Shown here piece after piece: positions 1 to 5,684 of a stretch of 64,000 nt of DNA. Each line of letters opens with the position of its first letter. Positions within the stretch are counted from its first letter, which is position 1. Below the pieces are notes generated by a model, which made no database searches, was not told the DNA's origin, and saw only the letters and a list, made by a program, of their open reading frames with translations. Source of the stretch: DASQPA01 sp963757335 (GTDB taxonomy: Bacteria; Acidobacteriota; Thermoanaerobaculia; Multivoradales; UBA5704); NCBI GenBank assembly GCA_963757335.1, contig CAVWRJ010000010.1, forward strand, positions 124,001 to 188,000, read 5' to 3'. Position numbers and translations under genes: made by a program.

Positions 1-1
1 C

Positions 2-745
2 CTGCCCAGCCCCGTCGCGCCGGCCCGCCACGTCCAGGCGGCATTGAAGCCAAGCGTACAGGCCCGGCCGAGCCCTCCAGCGCAGGGCGCGAGCGCGCTC
101 GCGCCTCACGTCCGGGCCGCGACTCGCGGCCCAGTGGCGGCTTCCTCGCCTAGCTTCAAGTTTACCGTCCTCCAACAACGACCCGCTCCCCAGGGGGCTC
201 GAACCGCTCCCGTCGTACAGCGGATGGAAGCCTCCACCTCCTCGTCGAGGTCGGTGCTCAAGCCTGGCGAGGTACTCTTGCGGTTTCAAGGCACCGGAGG
301 AGAGATCCTGACGATCGCGGACAGTGGCTCCCGCTACGATGCCATGGTCAACGGGAAATCGGTGGGATACCTGACCTACAAGGAAGAGACGGAAGAGGGG
401 AAGCGGCGCATGCGGTTCGGCTACATCCACATCACCAACCCGGCGTTCAAAGGCAAGAAGCTGAGCGCGCTGCTGGTCGCGGTCCTCGCCCTCGAAGCCC
501 TGAATCGAGGCATCCTGATCCTCTGCGTCGGCCATCCGGACCCCACTCTGAAGGCCTATTGGGAAGCGATGGGCTTCGATTTTCGCGGTGAGCAGCAACG
601 GCAGTATCGGGCTCGTCAGGATCTCTATAGGGACCAAGACATCGGGTCCGTTGATGACGTGACCGTCACCGAGGCCGAAGGCCCAGTCACGACCGCCCTG
701 CGCTGGGCTCAACAGAGCTATAGAGCCTACTGGCAGCCTCTGTAG
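2..745 (+). CDS. GNAT-like protein with HVQAA/VVQRM leader (5' truncated by window)
   Basis: The reading frame is open to the window edge, so the true start lies upstream; a Met at 44 is internal. The first ~75 visible residues are disordered and Pro/Ala/Arg rich, with repeats of the type RHVQAAL and PHVRAAT, and end in APVVQRM (Met codon at 224). The rest resembles an acetyltransferase (GNAT) fold: a strand followed by the loop FKGKKLSALLVA (acetyl-CoA-binding motif A, Q/RxxGxG-like but degenerate), then a second helix and AYWEAMGFDF, the usual Y..GF end of GNAT domains. From memory, repeated HVQAA leaders ending in VQRM occur on cargo-like or polymorphic proteins associated with contractile injection systems; this was not checked. 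Domain call moderate, cargo role speculative. Confidence 0.55.
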   Translation: MPSPVAPARHVQAALKPSVQARPSPPAQGASALAPHVRAATRGPVAASSPSFKFTVLQQRPAPQGARTAPVVQRMEASTSSSRSVLKPGEVLLRFQGTGGEILTIADSGSRYDAMVNGKSVGYLTYKEETEEGKRRMRFGYIHITNPAFKGKKLSALLVAVLALEALNRGILILCVGHPDPTLKAYWEAMGFDFRGEQQRQYRARQDLYRDQDIGSVDDVTVTEAEGPVTTALRWAQQSYRAYWQPL

Positions 746-835
746 GGAAGTTCGGCGGAATCAGAATCCAGGCCCGATCTCCCCAGATATCTCTCAGCCC
801 AGAGGAATGATATCTTCCGAGCTGGAGGCAAGCCC

Positions 836-1051
836 ATGAGCGTTCGGAAGACCAGCGTCGGGATTGACGAGGAACTGCTCACCGCCGTCCAGCGGGTGCT
901 CTCGACGGCGACGATCAAAGACACCATCGAGGAGGCCTTCCGCGAAGTACTGCGAGCAGAGGCGCGGCGCGAAGAGGTGGCGGCTCTGACCACCATGCGC
1001 GATATGGACTTGGCAGACCCGGCTGTCATGTCCAGAGCCTGGCGGTCTTGA
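836..1051 (+). CDS. vapB: VapB-family antitoxin
   Basis: A 71-residue protein with a short N-terminal strand (VRKTSVGIDEELL) followed by helices, the ribbon-helix-helix layout of type II VapB antitoxins, and a charged C-terminal tail that would wrap the toxin. A GGAGG ribosome-binding site lies about 8 bases upstream. Its stop overlaps the start of the PIN-domain gene by four bases (TTGA), so the two are translationally coupled. Known role of the family: it neutralises the VapC RNase and represses its own promoter; the specific operator was not identified here. Confidence 0.8.
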   Translation: MSVRKTSVGIDEELLTAVQRVLSTATIKDTIEEAFREVLRAEARREEVAALTTMRDMDLADPAVMSRAWRS

Positions 1052-1461
1052 AGGCACGCTATCTTATCGACAAGAGCGCTCTGGCCAGAATGCAGCTCGC
1101 AGCGGTTCGCGACCGGCTCGGGCCCATCATCGAGGCGGGAGAGGCGGCGACTTGCGCCGTCATCGACCTGGAGGTGCTGTTCAGCGCCCGCAATCGCGAG
1201 GAGCACGACCGGATCCGGCAGCGCAGAGCTCTCGCCTACCACTCCGTCCCCATCACCGAGAAGGTTCTGGAACGCGCTATCGACATTCAAGCCGAGTTGG
1301 CCCGGAGCGGCCAGCACCGCGTTCCCATCCCCGACCTCATCATCGCGGCGGCCGCCGAAGCGGCGGGCCTGACGCTACTGCACTACGACCACGACTTCGA
1401 CAGGATCGCCGACGTCACCCAGCAGCCGGCGGAGTGGGTCGTCCAGCGCGGGAGCGTGTAA
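1048..1461 (+). CDS. vapC: VapC-family PIN-domain ribonuclease toxin
   Basis: A 137-residue PIN domain starting at TTG inside the vapB stop. The acidic metal-binding residues are all visible: Asp8 in YLIDKSA, Glu42 in IDLEVLF, Asp96 in IPDLIIA and the Asp cluster 114-118 in YDHDFDR. VapC enzymes are Mg-dependent RNases, commonly cutting tRNA or rRNA, and are held inactive by VapB. Length and residue spacing are normal, so the toxin is probably functional. The pair sits next to a long-leader GNAT protein and upstream of mobile-element remnants, which suits an accessory region. Confidence 0.85.
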   Translation: MKARYLIDKSALARMQLAAVRDRLGPIIEAGEAATCAVIDLEVLFSARNREEHDRIRQRRALAYHSVPITEKVLERAIDIQAELARSGQHRVPIPDLIIAAAAEAAGLTLLHYDHDFDRIADVTQQPAEWVVQRGSV

Positions 1462-1582
1462 AGAGAACGCACCCGTTTGAGGGAGCGCCCGGAACAGCCC
1501 GGTCCCGCGGCAGGAAATCTGCCGAGCCAGAAGTCCTGATCCCCACCCTATTTCCTCGACGCAGGTTCCTACGGTTTGCCGA

Positions 1583-1915
1583 CCCCGTGTCTCAGACTCT
1601 GCGCCCCCGTACTCTGAGTCTGAGCCCCCGTACTCTGAGTCTGAGCCCCTGTGTCTCTGAGTCTGAGTCCCGGTGTCTCTGAGTCTGAGTCCCTGTGTCT
1701 CTGAGTCTGAGCCCCGGTGTCTCTGAGTCTGAGCCCCGGTGTCTCTGGCCTGGAGACCCGTATCTCGAACCTTGCGCCCCGAATCTCCGAGTCGGAGTCC
1801 CCGTATCTCGGGTCTGGAGACCCGTACCCCTGACTTTGAGACGCCTCGCTCACGCTTGGAGAGCCGTATCTCGGATCTGGATCTACCTGCTCATGGCTTG
1901 GAGCGCTGTGGCGGG
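1583..1915. repeat. Intergenic 21-22-bp tandem array A (about 16 units)
   Basis: Anchors of the type CCCGT or CCGGT recur at 1584, 1606, 1627, 1648, 1670, 1692, 1714, 1736, 1757, 1778, 1800, 1821, 1842, 1863, 1884 and about 1905, a spacing of 21 or 22. The best units read GAGTCTGAGCCCCGGTGTCT; later units drift to CCGTATCTCGGATCTGGAG. The 21/22 mixture breaks the reading frame repeatedly, so the open frames crossing it are not credible genes. There are no unique spacers, so it is not a CRISPR. Confidence 0.9.
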
Positions 1916-2066
1916 GAACTCGGTCGCGCGGCGGCTCGCCGTTTTCCGGTCTGCAATGAACCATGAGCGACTCCCCCAAGATCGAGCAGATCGCCTAGAC
2001 TCGGCGGATGACCGGTGCCCCTGCCCCCTCCGCCCCCGCGATGGAGCGGCGGCCGCGAGGCCGCGC

Positions 2067-2426
2067 ATGAGCTGGAGCGGGCTCGACCGCGGCACCCTGC
2101 TGCGGCTACTCGGCAACGTCGCGCTCGTCGTCGGGGTCGTCGCCGGCCTCGCGATCTACATCGCGGCGAGCCGGAGGCTGCCGGCGGACTACGAGTTGCC
2201 CGAGACCAAGGCCTACCTGCGGCAGCTGGAGATGTACGGCGGCCAGGCGAACGTCCTGGCGACCGAGATCCGCGAGGGCTTCGCCGGACTCTGGCACGGC
2301 AAGCCGCTCGGCGTCACCGTCGCCGTGCTCGGAGTCCTGCTCCGCGCCGGCCTCCGCTTCGTCGCCCTTCCCCTGCCTCCCGAAGAAGACGAGCCGCCCG
2401 CCCCACCGCCGCCCGAGGGCAGGTGA
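2067..2426 (+). CDS. Small two-pass membrane protein, unknown function
   Basis: A 119-residue protein beginning MSWSGLDRGTLL. A first hydrophobic segment covers residues ~13-32 (NVALVVGVVAGLAIYIAA), then a soluble loop with YELPETKAYLRQLEMYGG, then a second membrane segment (PLGVTVAVLGVLLRAGLRFVAL), and a Pro/Glu-rich tail. No family is recognised. A 20-codon frame at 2008-2070 ends in TGA overlapping this ATG (gcATGA), which may couple translation. Upstream in-frame sequence runs through array A and was not included. It could be a real but poorly conserved gene. Confidence 0.5.
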   Translation: MSWSGLDRGTLLRLLGNVALVVGVVAGLAIYIAASRRLPADYELPETKAYLRQLEMYGGQANVLATEIREGFAGLWHGKPLGVTVAVLGVLLRAGLRFVALPLPPEEDEPPAPPPPEGR

Positions 2427-2591
2427 GCCGGCCGACCGCGTTCCAGCCAGACCACAACTCCCCCGCCAGCGCCTGGTTGACGACGACCGCCGCGAAACCT
2501 ATCCGCGTGCTTACCCCCTGCTTACCCGGAGAGTCCGGGTCTGAGGGATTTTCTAAGTTGTTGGAGCTGGTGGCGGGCGTCAAGATCGGCG

Positions 2592-2754
2592 GCCGGGCCC
2601 CCCATGGCCGAGCGGGAGGCCGAGCGTACCGCCCGCAGAAAGGAAGAGGCGGCGACGTTTGGATTCCTCGCCGCCTGCTACCTTGAAGAGCATGCCAAGC
2701 GAAACAAGCGGCTCCGGGCCTGGAAGGAAGACGAGCGGAAGCTCGGCGTTGAGC
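2592..2754 (+). pseudogene. Tyrosine recombinase (integrase) N-terminal remnant
   Basis: About 50 residues read as an integrase SAM-like/core-binding segment: AEREAERTARRKEEAATF then LAACYLEEHAKRNKR and WKEDERKLGVEL. The pattern YLEEHAK..KR...WKEDER is typical of the region that follows the arm-binding domain in phage and island integrases. Homology stops abruptly at 2754, and the following bases belong to a different remnant on the other strand. No catalytic domain (R..HxxR..Y) is present. I read it as a deletion scar of an integrated element. Confidence 0.55.
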
Positions 2755-2887
2755 TCACGCTGCGGCATGCTCGGGGATCTTGCGCAACTCGTCCCGCAAC
2801 TTCCGTTCGGCGTGCCATAGGTCATGAGCCGTCTGCAACCGCAGCCAAAAGGCGGCGCCGTTGCCGCAGAAGCGGCGCGCTGCAAGT
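2755..2887 (-). pseudogene. HigA-type antitoxin C-terminal remnant
   Basis: Reading down from an in-frame TGA at 2886-2888 to the stop at 2755, about 43 residues include LAARRFCGNGAAFWLRLQ, TAHDLWHAERKLRDELRK and IPEHAAA. This matches the C-terminal pattern of HigA/VapI XRE antitoxins (LA..FG.sA.FWL.LQ..yDL). The helix-turn-helix half and any start codon are missing. It abuts the integrase remnant, so a junction between two decayed fragments lies at about 2755. Confidence 0.6.
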
Positions 2888-3054
2888 CACTCCCGCGGGG
2901 GGTTGCGGGCGCCGGTCGGGACGTGTACTAGGTGGAAGACCGGAAGCAAAACGCACGAGAGTGGCGCGTCTACACTACGCACAAGCACCTTCTCATCTAA
3001 AGGTCCGTATGTCTTCACCGTATACGGACATGACTTAAGGCAAAGGAGACCCCG

Positions 3055-3417
3055 ATGCGTAAATGGAGGCTTACTTTCACTGGACTGCTGCTCGCCGGAA
3101 TCTTCCTCCCGAACGCCGCTATGGCGAGCGGAGACGACCTTCTCCTTCAGAGTACGAGCCCCGCGCCCGCCATGACTCCCTCCGGGGAGGTGGGCTGCAA
3201 GGCGGATTTTCAGCTGGGAACCCCGAGCGCCGTCTTCATGCAAACCGGCAATGGTTGCGGCTCCTGTAGCGACAGATTCTGCCTGGGGTCCGCGATTGGC
3301 AGCGCTTGTGCCAAGGGCCTCTTTTACACCTGCCAGAATGCTTTGGGCCTGACATGCAGGACCGAGCCTAACTTATGGCAGTGCGCCTGCTGGAACCCGA
3401 ATACCCCGTTCCCCTGA
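3055..3417 (+). CDS. Small secreted Cys-rich protein
   Basis: A 120-residue protein with a clear signal peptide (MRKWRLTFTGLLLAGIFLP, cleavage likely after AMA). The mature part has about nine cysteines (GCKAD, GCGSCSDRFC, SACAKG, YTCQNA, LTCRTE, CACW), suggesting several disulfides or a small metal site. A GGAG-type ribosome-binding site precedes the ATG. The composition recalls short secreted Cys-rich proteins of unknown role; no family is assigned. A 10-bp stem hairpin lies 19 bases after the stop and may end the transcript. Confidence 0.7.
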   Translation: MRKWRLTFTGLLLAGIFLPNAAMASGDDLLLQSTSPAPAMTPSGEVGCKADFQLGTPSAVFMQTGNGCGSCSDRFCLGSAIGSACAKGLFYTCQNALGLTCRTEPNLWQCACWNPNTPFP

Positions 3418-3605
3418 GAACAGAGCCCTTGAGAAGGCCGGCGGATCCTGAGTTCCGCCGGCCGCCCTGGCTGCCTCTTCGATGTACCTCCCCCAAACTT
3501 TGGGCAATAGGGGTCATCGTAGAGAGCTCGGCGGGTGGCTTCCGTGACCTGGGAGAGGTCGATGGGGGGAGGGAGGGGCGGGATAGACTGCTCGGAGCTA
3601 CGCAT
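3324..3605 (-). CDS. Possible small protein, unknown
   Basis: A 93-codon frame on the minus strand starts after a good AGGAG site (about 8 bases before ATG). Its first ~55 residues (SIPPLPPPIDLSQVTEA, LYDDPYCPKFGGG) look protein-like. The C-terminal part overlaps the 3' end of the convergent secreted-protein gene and the hairpin, so it may be spurious or the decayed end of a gene. Weak evidence; listed because the start region is better than expected for a chance frame. Confidence 0.25.
   Translation of the reverse strand: MRSSEQSIPPLPPPIDLSQVTEATRRALYDDPYCPKFGGGTSKRQPGRPAELRIRRPSQGLCSQGNGVFGFQQAHCHKLGSVLHVRPKAFWQV
3436..3463. terminator. Hairpin after secreted Cys-rich gene
   Basis: A perfect 10-bp stem (GGCCGGCGGA / TCCGCCGGCC) with an 8-base loop lies 19 bases past the stop at 3417. 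There is no T-run, so it is at best a weak or factor-assisted terminator. Confidence 0.5.
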
Positions 3606-3669
3606 GGGCTGTTCTCCTGTGCGTGGTCAGGCTCCGGCGGGTGTCTCACCGGGAGACGGAGAGTTGAAC

Positions 3670-3700
3670 CCGGCGCCACAACGGCGCCGGTCGTCTTTTT
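3670..3700 (+). terminator. Intrinsic terminator
   Basis: CCGGCGCC, loop ACAAC, GGCGCCGG, then TCGTCTTTTT. This is a classic stem plus T-run. No gene ends just upstream on this strand, so it may close the 3055-3417 transcript or a short untranslated RNA. 3464-3669 otherwise shows no credible plus-strand gene. Confidence 0.6.
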
Positions 3701-3856
3701 GGGTGAAGGTCGAGCGCGAGGACGGCAGGGCCGGGCCGGCCGGCGAAAAGGAGGGACGCGCGTGCTCCAGTGGTCCCCCAGTGGTCCCCGAGCAAAGAGC
3801 GCTCCGGGCCGGGTTTCTGGCCCTGTCTGTAACTAATTGCTTCTAAGGGACTTAGG

Positions 3857-3933
3857 TGGTGCGCCCTAGAGGATTCGAACCTCTGACCTACAGCTCCGGA
3901 GGCTGTCGCTCTATCCAGCTGAGCTAAGGGCGC
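3857..3933 (-). tRNA. tRNA-Arg (anticodon CCG)
   Basis: On the minus strand the acceptor stem is GCGCCCT/AGGGCGC, with a D-arm GCTCAGCTGGATAGAGC, anticodon stem ACAGC/GCTGT around loop CTCCGGA, and a GTTCGAATC T-loop. Discriminator A is followed by an encoded CCA (3857-3859). All stems pair. Confidence 0.95.
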
Positions 3934-3956
3934 GTAGAGATGGCGGGAAAGAACAT

Positions 3957-4033
3957 TGGTCTGCCTGGAGGGATTCGAACCCCCGACCCGCGGCTTAGAA
4001 GGCCGCCGCTCTATCCAACTGAGCTACAGGCAG
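3957..4033 (-). tRNA. tRNA-Arg (anticodon TCT)
   Basis: Acceptor CTGCCTG/CAGGCAG, D-arm GCTCAGTTGGATAGAGC, anticodon stem GCGGC/GCCGC with loop CTTCTAA, and TTCGAAT T-loop. Discriminator A and CCA are encoded. It lies 23 bases from the Arg-CCG gene in the same direction, so co-transcription is likely. Confidence 0.95.
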
Positions 4034-4089
4034 CCGATCTCGTGGTCCGTCCACCTGCCGGTAGGCACGAACCGGGGTCGCCGTCGGTA

Positions 4090-4163
4090 TCGGGGCGCCC
4101 AGATTTGAACTGGGGACCCCCTGCGCCCAAGGCAGGTGCGCTACCAGGCTGCGCTACGCCCCG
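4090..4163 (-). tRNA. tRNA-Pro (anticodon TGG)
   Basis: Acceptor CGGGGCG/CGCCCCG, anticodon stem CCTGC/GCAGG around loop CTTGGGC, T-loop TTCAAAT. Unlike its two neighbours it has no encoded CCA (the bases after the discriminator are TAC). It would be first in a Pro-Arg-Arg transcript. Confidence 0.93.
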
Positions 4164-4224
4164 ACGGAAACGCAAAAGGCAGTCTAAGCCAGGGGTCCCG
4201 CGGTGTCAAACCAGGGGGTCGAGT

Positions 4225-4314
4225 GGTACTGGGTCCGTTTGGGTCCGAGGACCGGCGACTGGTGCGCGGAGCGCCCGAAGGAGCCGGCCCGCAGGATCAA
4301 GCGGACCCAGTACC
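4225..4314. repeat. Dispersed hairpin element, copy 1
   Basis: Perfect 13-bp outer arms (GGTACTGGGTCCG at 4225-4237, complement at 4302-4314) enclose a conserved core containing GGACCGGCGACTGG and GCGCGGAGCGCCCGAAGGAG. The same core occurs at about 13298-13384 (reverse) and 30252-30330. The arms differ between copies yet pair within each copy. Confidence 0.8.
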
Positions 4315-4524
4315 CGGAGAGGCCGGGTGCGCCGAACGGGCCAGCGACTCCAGGTCGAGCCCGCGGACGGCGATCGCCTGCCGCAGGTCGGAAGTGAAGA
4401 CCCTCTCGCCCTCAAAGCAGAGGCGCAGCGCGGCGAGCAGGTCGTCCCGACCCGGGCCGGAAAAGGCTCCGGCGAGGAGGTTGTGGGGAGCGCGGGGCGG
4501 GAGAATGTCGTTGTCCTGAATCAT
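4297..4524 (-). CDS. Small protein, unknown
   Basis: A 75-residue frame from the second Met (MIQDNDILPP) with an AGGTC upstream. The middle (GRDDLLAALRLCFEGERVF and DLRQAIAVRGLDLESLA) has the regular hydrophobic pattern of helices. Its last few residues run into the hairpin element at 4225-4314, suggesting the element inserted at or rewrote the 3' end. It is divergent from the PEP-synthase-like gene. No family recognised. Confidence 0.4.
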   Translation of the reverse strand: MIQDNDILPPRAPHNLLAGAFSGPGRDDLLAALRLCFEGERVFTSDLRQAIAVRGLDLESLARSAHPASPGTGSA

Positions 4525-4632
4525 GGGAGACCTCACTTGTACCCCGAACAGGCGCCAGCGGAGGGTCGCGCGTTACAGGTTCCCGCCGGATCGGCTCTCC
4601 CTTCCGGCCGTCCGTGCTACCGTACCCCGACC

Positions 4633-5643
4633 TTGGCTCCGCCCTCTCTGAGCCGCGCCCTGCTGACGCCCGGGCCCCTGCCGCCGCTCTCCCACCTCGG
4701 GGTGACTCTGCTGCGGCACGCCGTGGGCACCGGTCTGCGCTACGCCTTCTATCTTCTCGGGCTCCCCGTCCCCGAGGCGCCGCCGGTGCGGATCGTCCGC
4801 CTGCGTCTCTATCTGGACGACGTGAAGCTCGCCGCCCTCCTGGGGAACGCCCCGGGGGGTGGAGAGGTCGCCGCCGCCCTGGCAGACCCCGGCGGCGCCG
4901 GTGCGCTCCCTCCCGAGGCTCGCGGCCTCGCCGCCGCGGCGGCTTTCCACCGCTGGCGCCTGCGCCTGCCGCGCCCCGGTGGCTTCGGCCGGCCCGGAGC
5001 CGTCCTCGGGAGCGAGTCTCCGGCGGGGCTCGCCGACCGCTTCCGGGCCGAGCTGTCGCGCGGTCTGCCGCAGACCAACGAGGCGCTCCTCGCCGACCTC
5101 CTCGCCGCACTCGCCCGGCGGGCGCGCCGAGCCCGTGGCGAGGAGGTCCCGCCCGCCCTCAGCCAGGCGGCGCGGCGGCTCCTCGCCGGCCGGCGGGCCG
5201 ACCTCCACCGTTTCGGCCCCCCGGATCTCCTCCTCCCCTCCTGGGCCGAGACCCCGGATCGCGCCACGACCGCTCGCGCGGCCTTCGCTGGCCAGGCGCT
5301 CCCCGCGGCCGACCCGCTCCGCGGCCGCTTCCGCGAGACCTACCGCGCCCTCTTGGACCGTCTCCTCCCGCTCTACCGCGCTACCGCCGCCTCCGCCGTC
5401 GCCCGCGGCCTCCTGGACTCTCCCGAGGACGCCTTCTTTCTCCCCCTCGACCTGGCGGGCGATCTCGCCCAAGAGCGGAAGCCCTCCTGGCTCGACGCCG
5501 CGATCCGCGCCAACCGGGCCGAGCACGAGGGCCAGAGGCGGACCAGCGCCCCGCCCGAGCGGGTGACCGGGCCGGAGGCGGGGACGATCCTCCTCGGGGC
5601 GGCCAGGGAATGGGAGATCGGTCCGGTCCTGCCCCTGCCGTGA
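4633..5643 (+). CDS. PEP-synthase/PPDK-like central-domain protein, stand-alone
   Basis: About 336 residues from a TTG start; an upstream in-frame region crosses tRNA genes and cannot be coding. LLTPGPLPPLSHLGVTLL at the N-terminus and GLLDSPEDAFFLPLDLAG near residues 270-290 resemble the linker region of pyruvate-phosphate-dikinase-type proteins (pattern G.L..peDvFfL...El). The N-terminal ATP-grasp domain and the catalytic swivelling His domain of full enzymes (~800-900 residues) are both absent. It may be a genuine short homologue or a truncated gene. The start codon is uncertain because no ATG or strong ribosome-binding site was found. Confidence 0.4.
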   Translation: MAPPSLSRALLTPGPLPPLSHLGVTLLRHAVGTGLRYAFYLLGLPVPEAPPVRIVRLRLYLDDVKLAALLGNAPGGGEVAAALADPGGAGALPPEARGLAAAAAFHRWRLRLPRPGGFGRPGAVLGSESPAGLADRFRAELSRGLPQTNEALLADLLAALARRARRARGEEVPPALSQAARRLLAGRRADLHRFGPPDLLLPSWAETPDRATTARAAFAGQALPAADPLRGRFRETYRALLDRLLPLYRATAASAVARGLLDSPEDAFFLPLDLAGDLAQERKPSWLDAAIRANRAEHEGQRRTSAPPERVTGPEAGTILLGAAREWEIGPVLPLP

Positions 5644-5684
5644 ATCGATTCACGCCGTGAAGGAGGATCCTCTCGCCGGGAGAC

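Noticed and set aside
1583..1915. CRISPR array
   Set aside because: No unique spacers, degenerate contiguous units and no cas genes; a plain tandem array.
3940..4632. N-terminal part of the long frame through the tRNA genes
   Set aside because: It crosses three well-formed tRNAs on the other strand and a hairpin element, so it is not coding.
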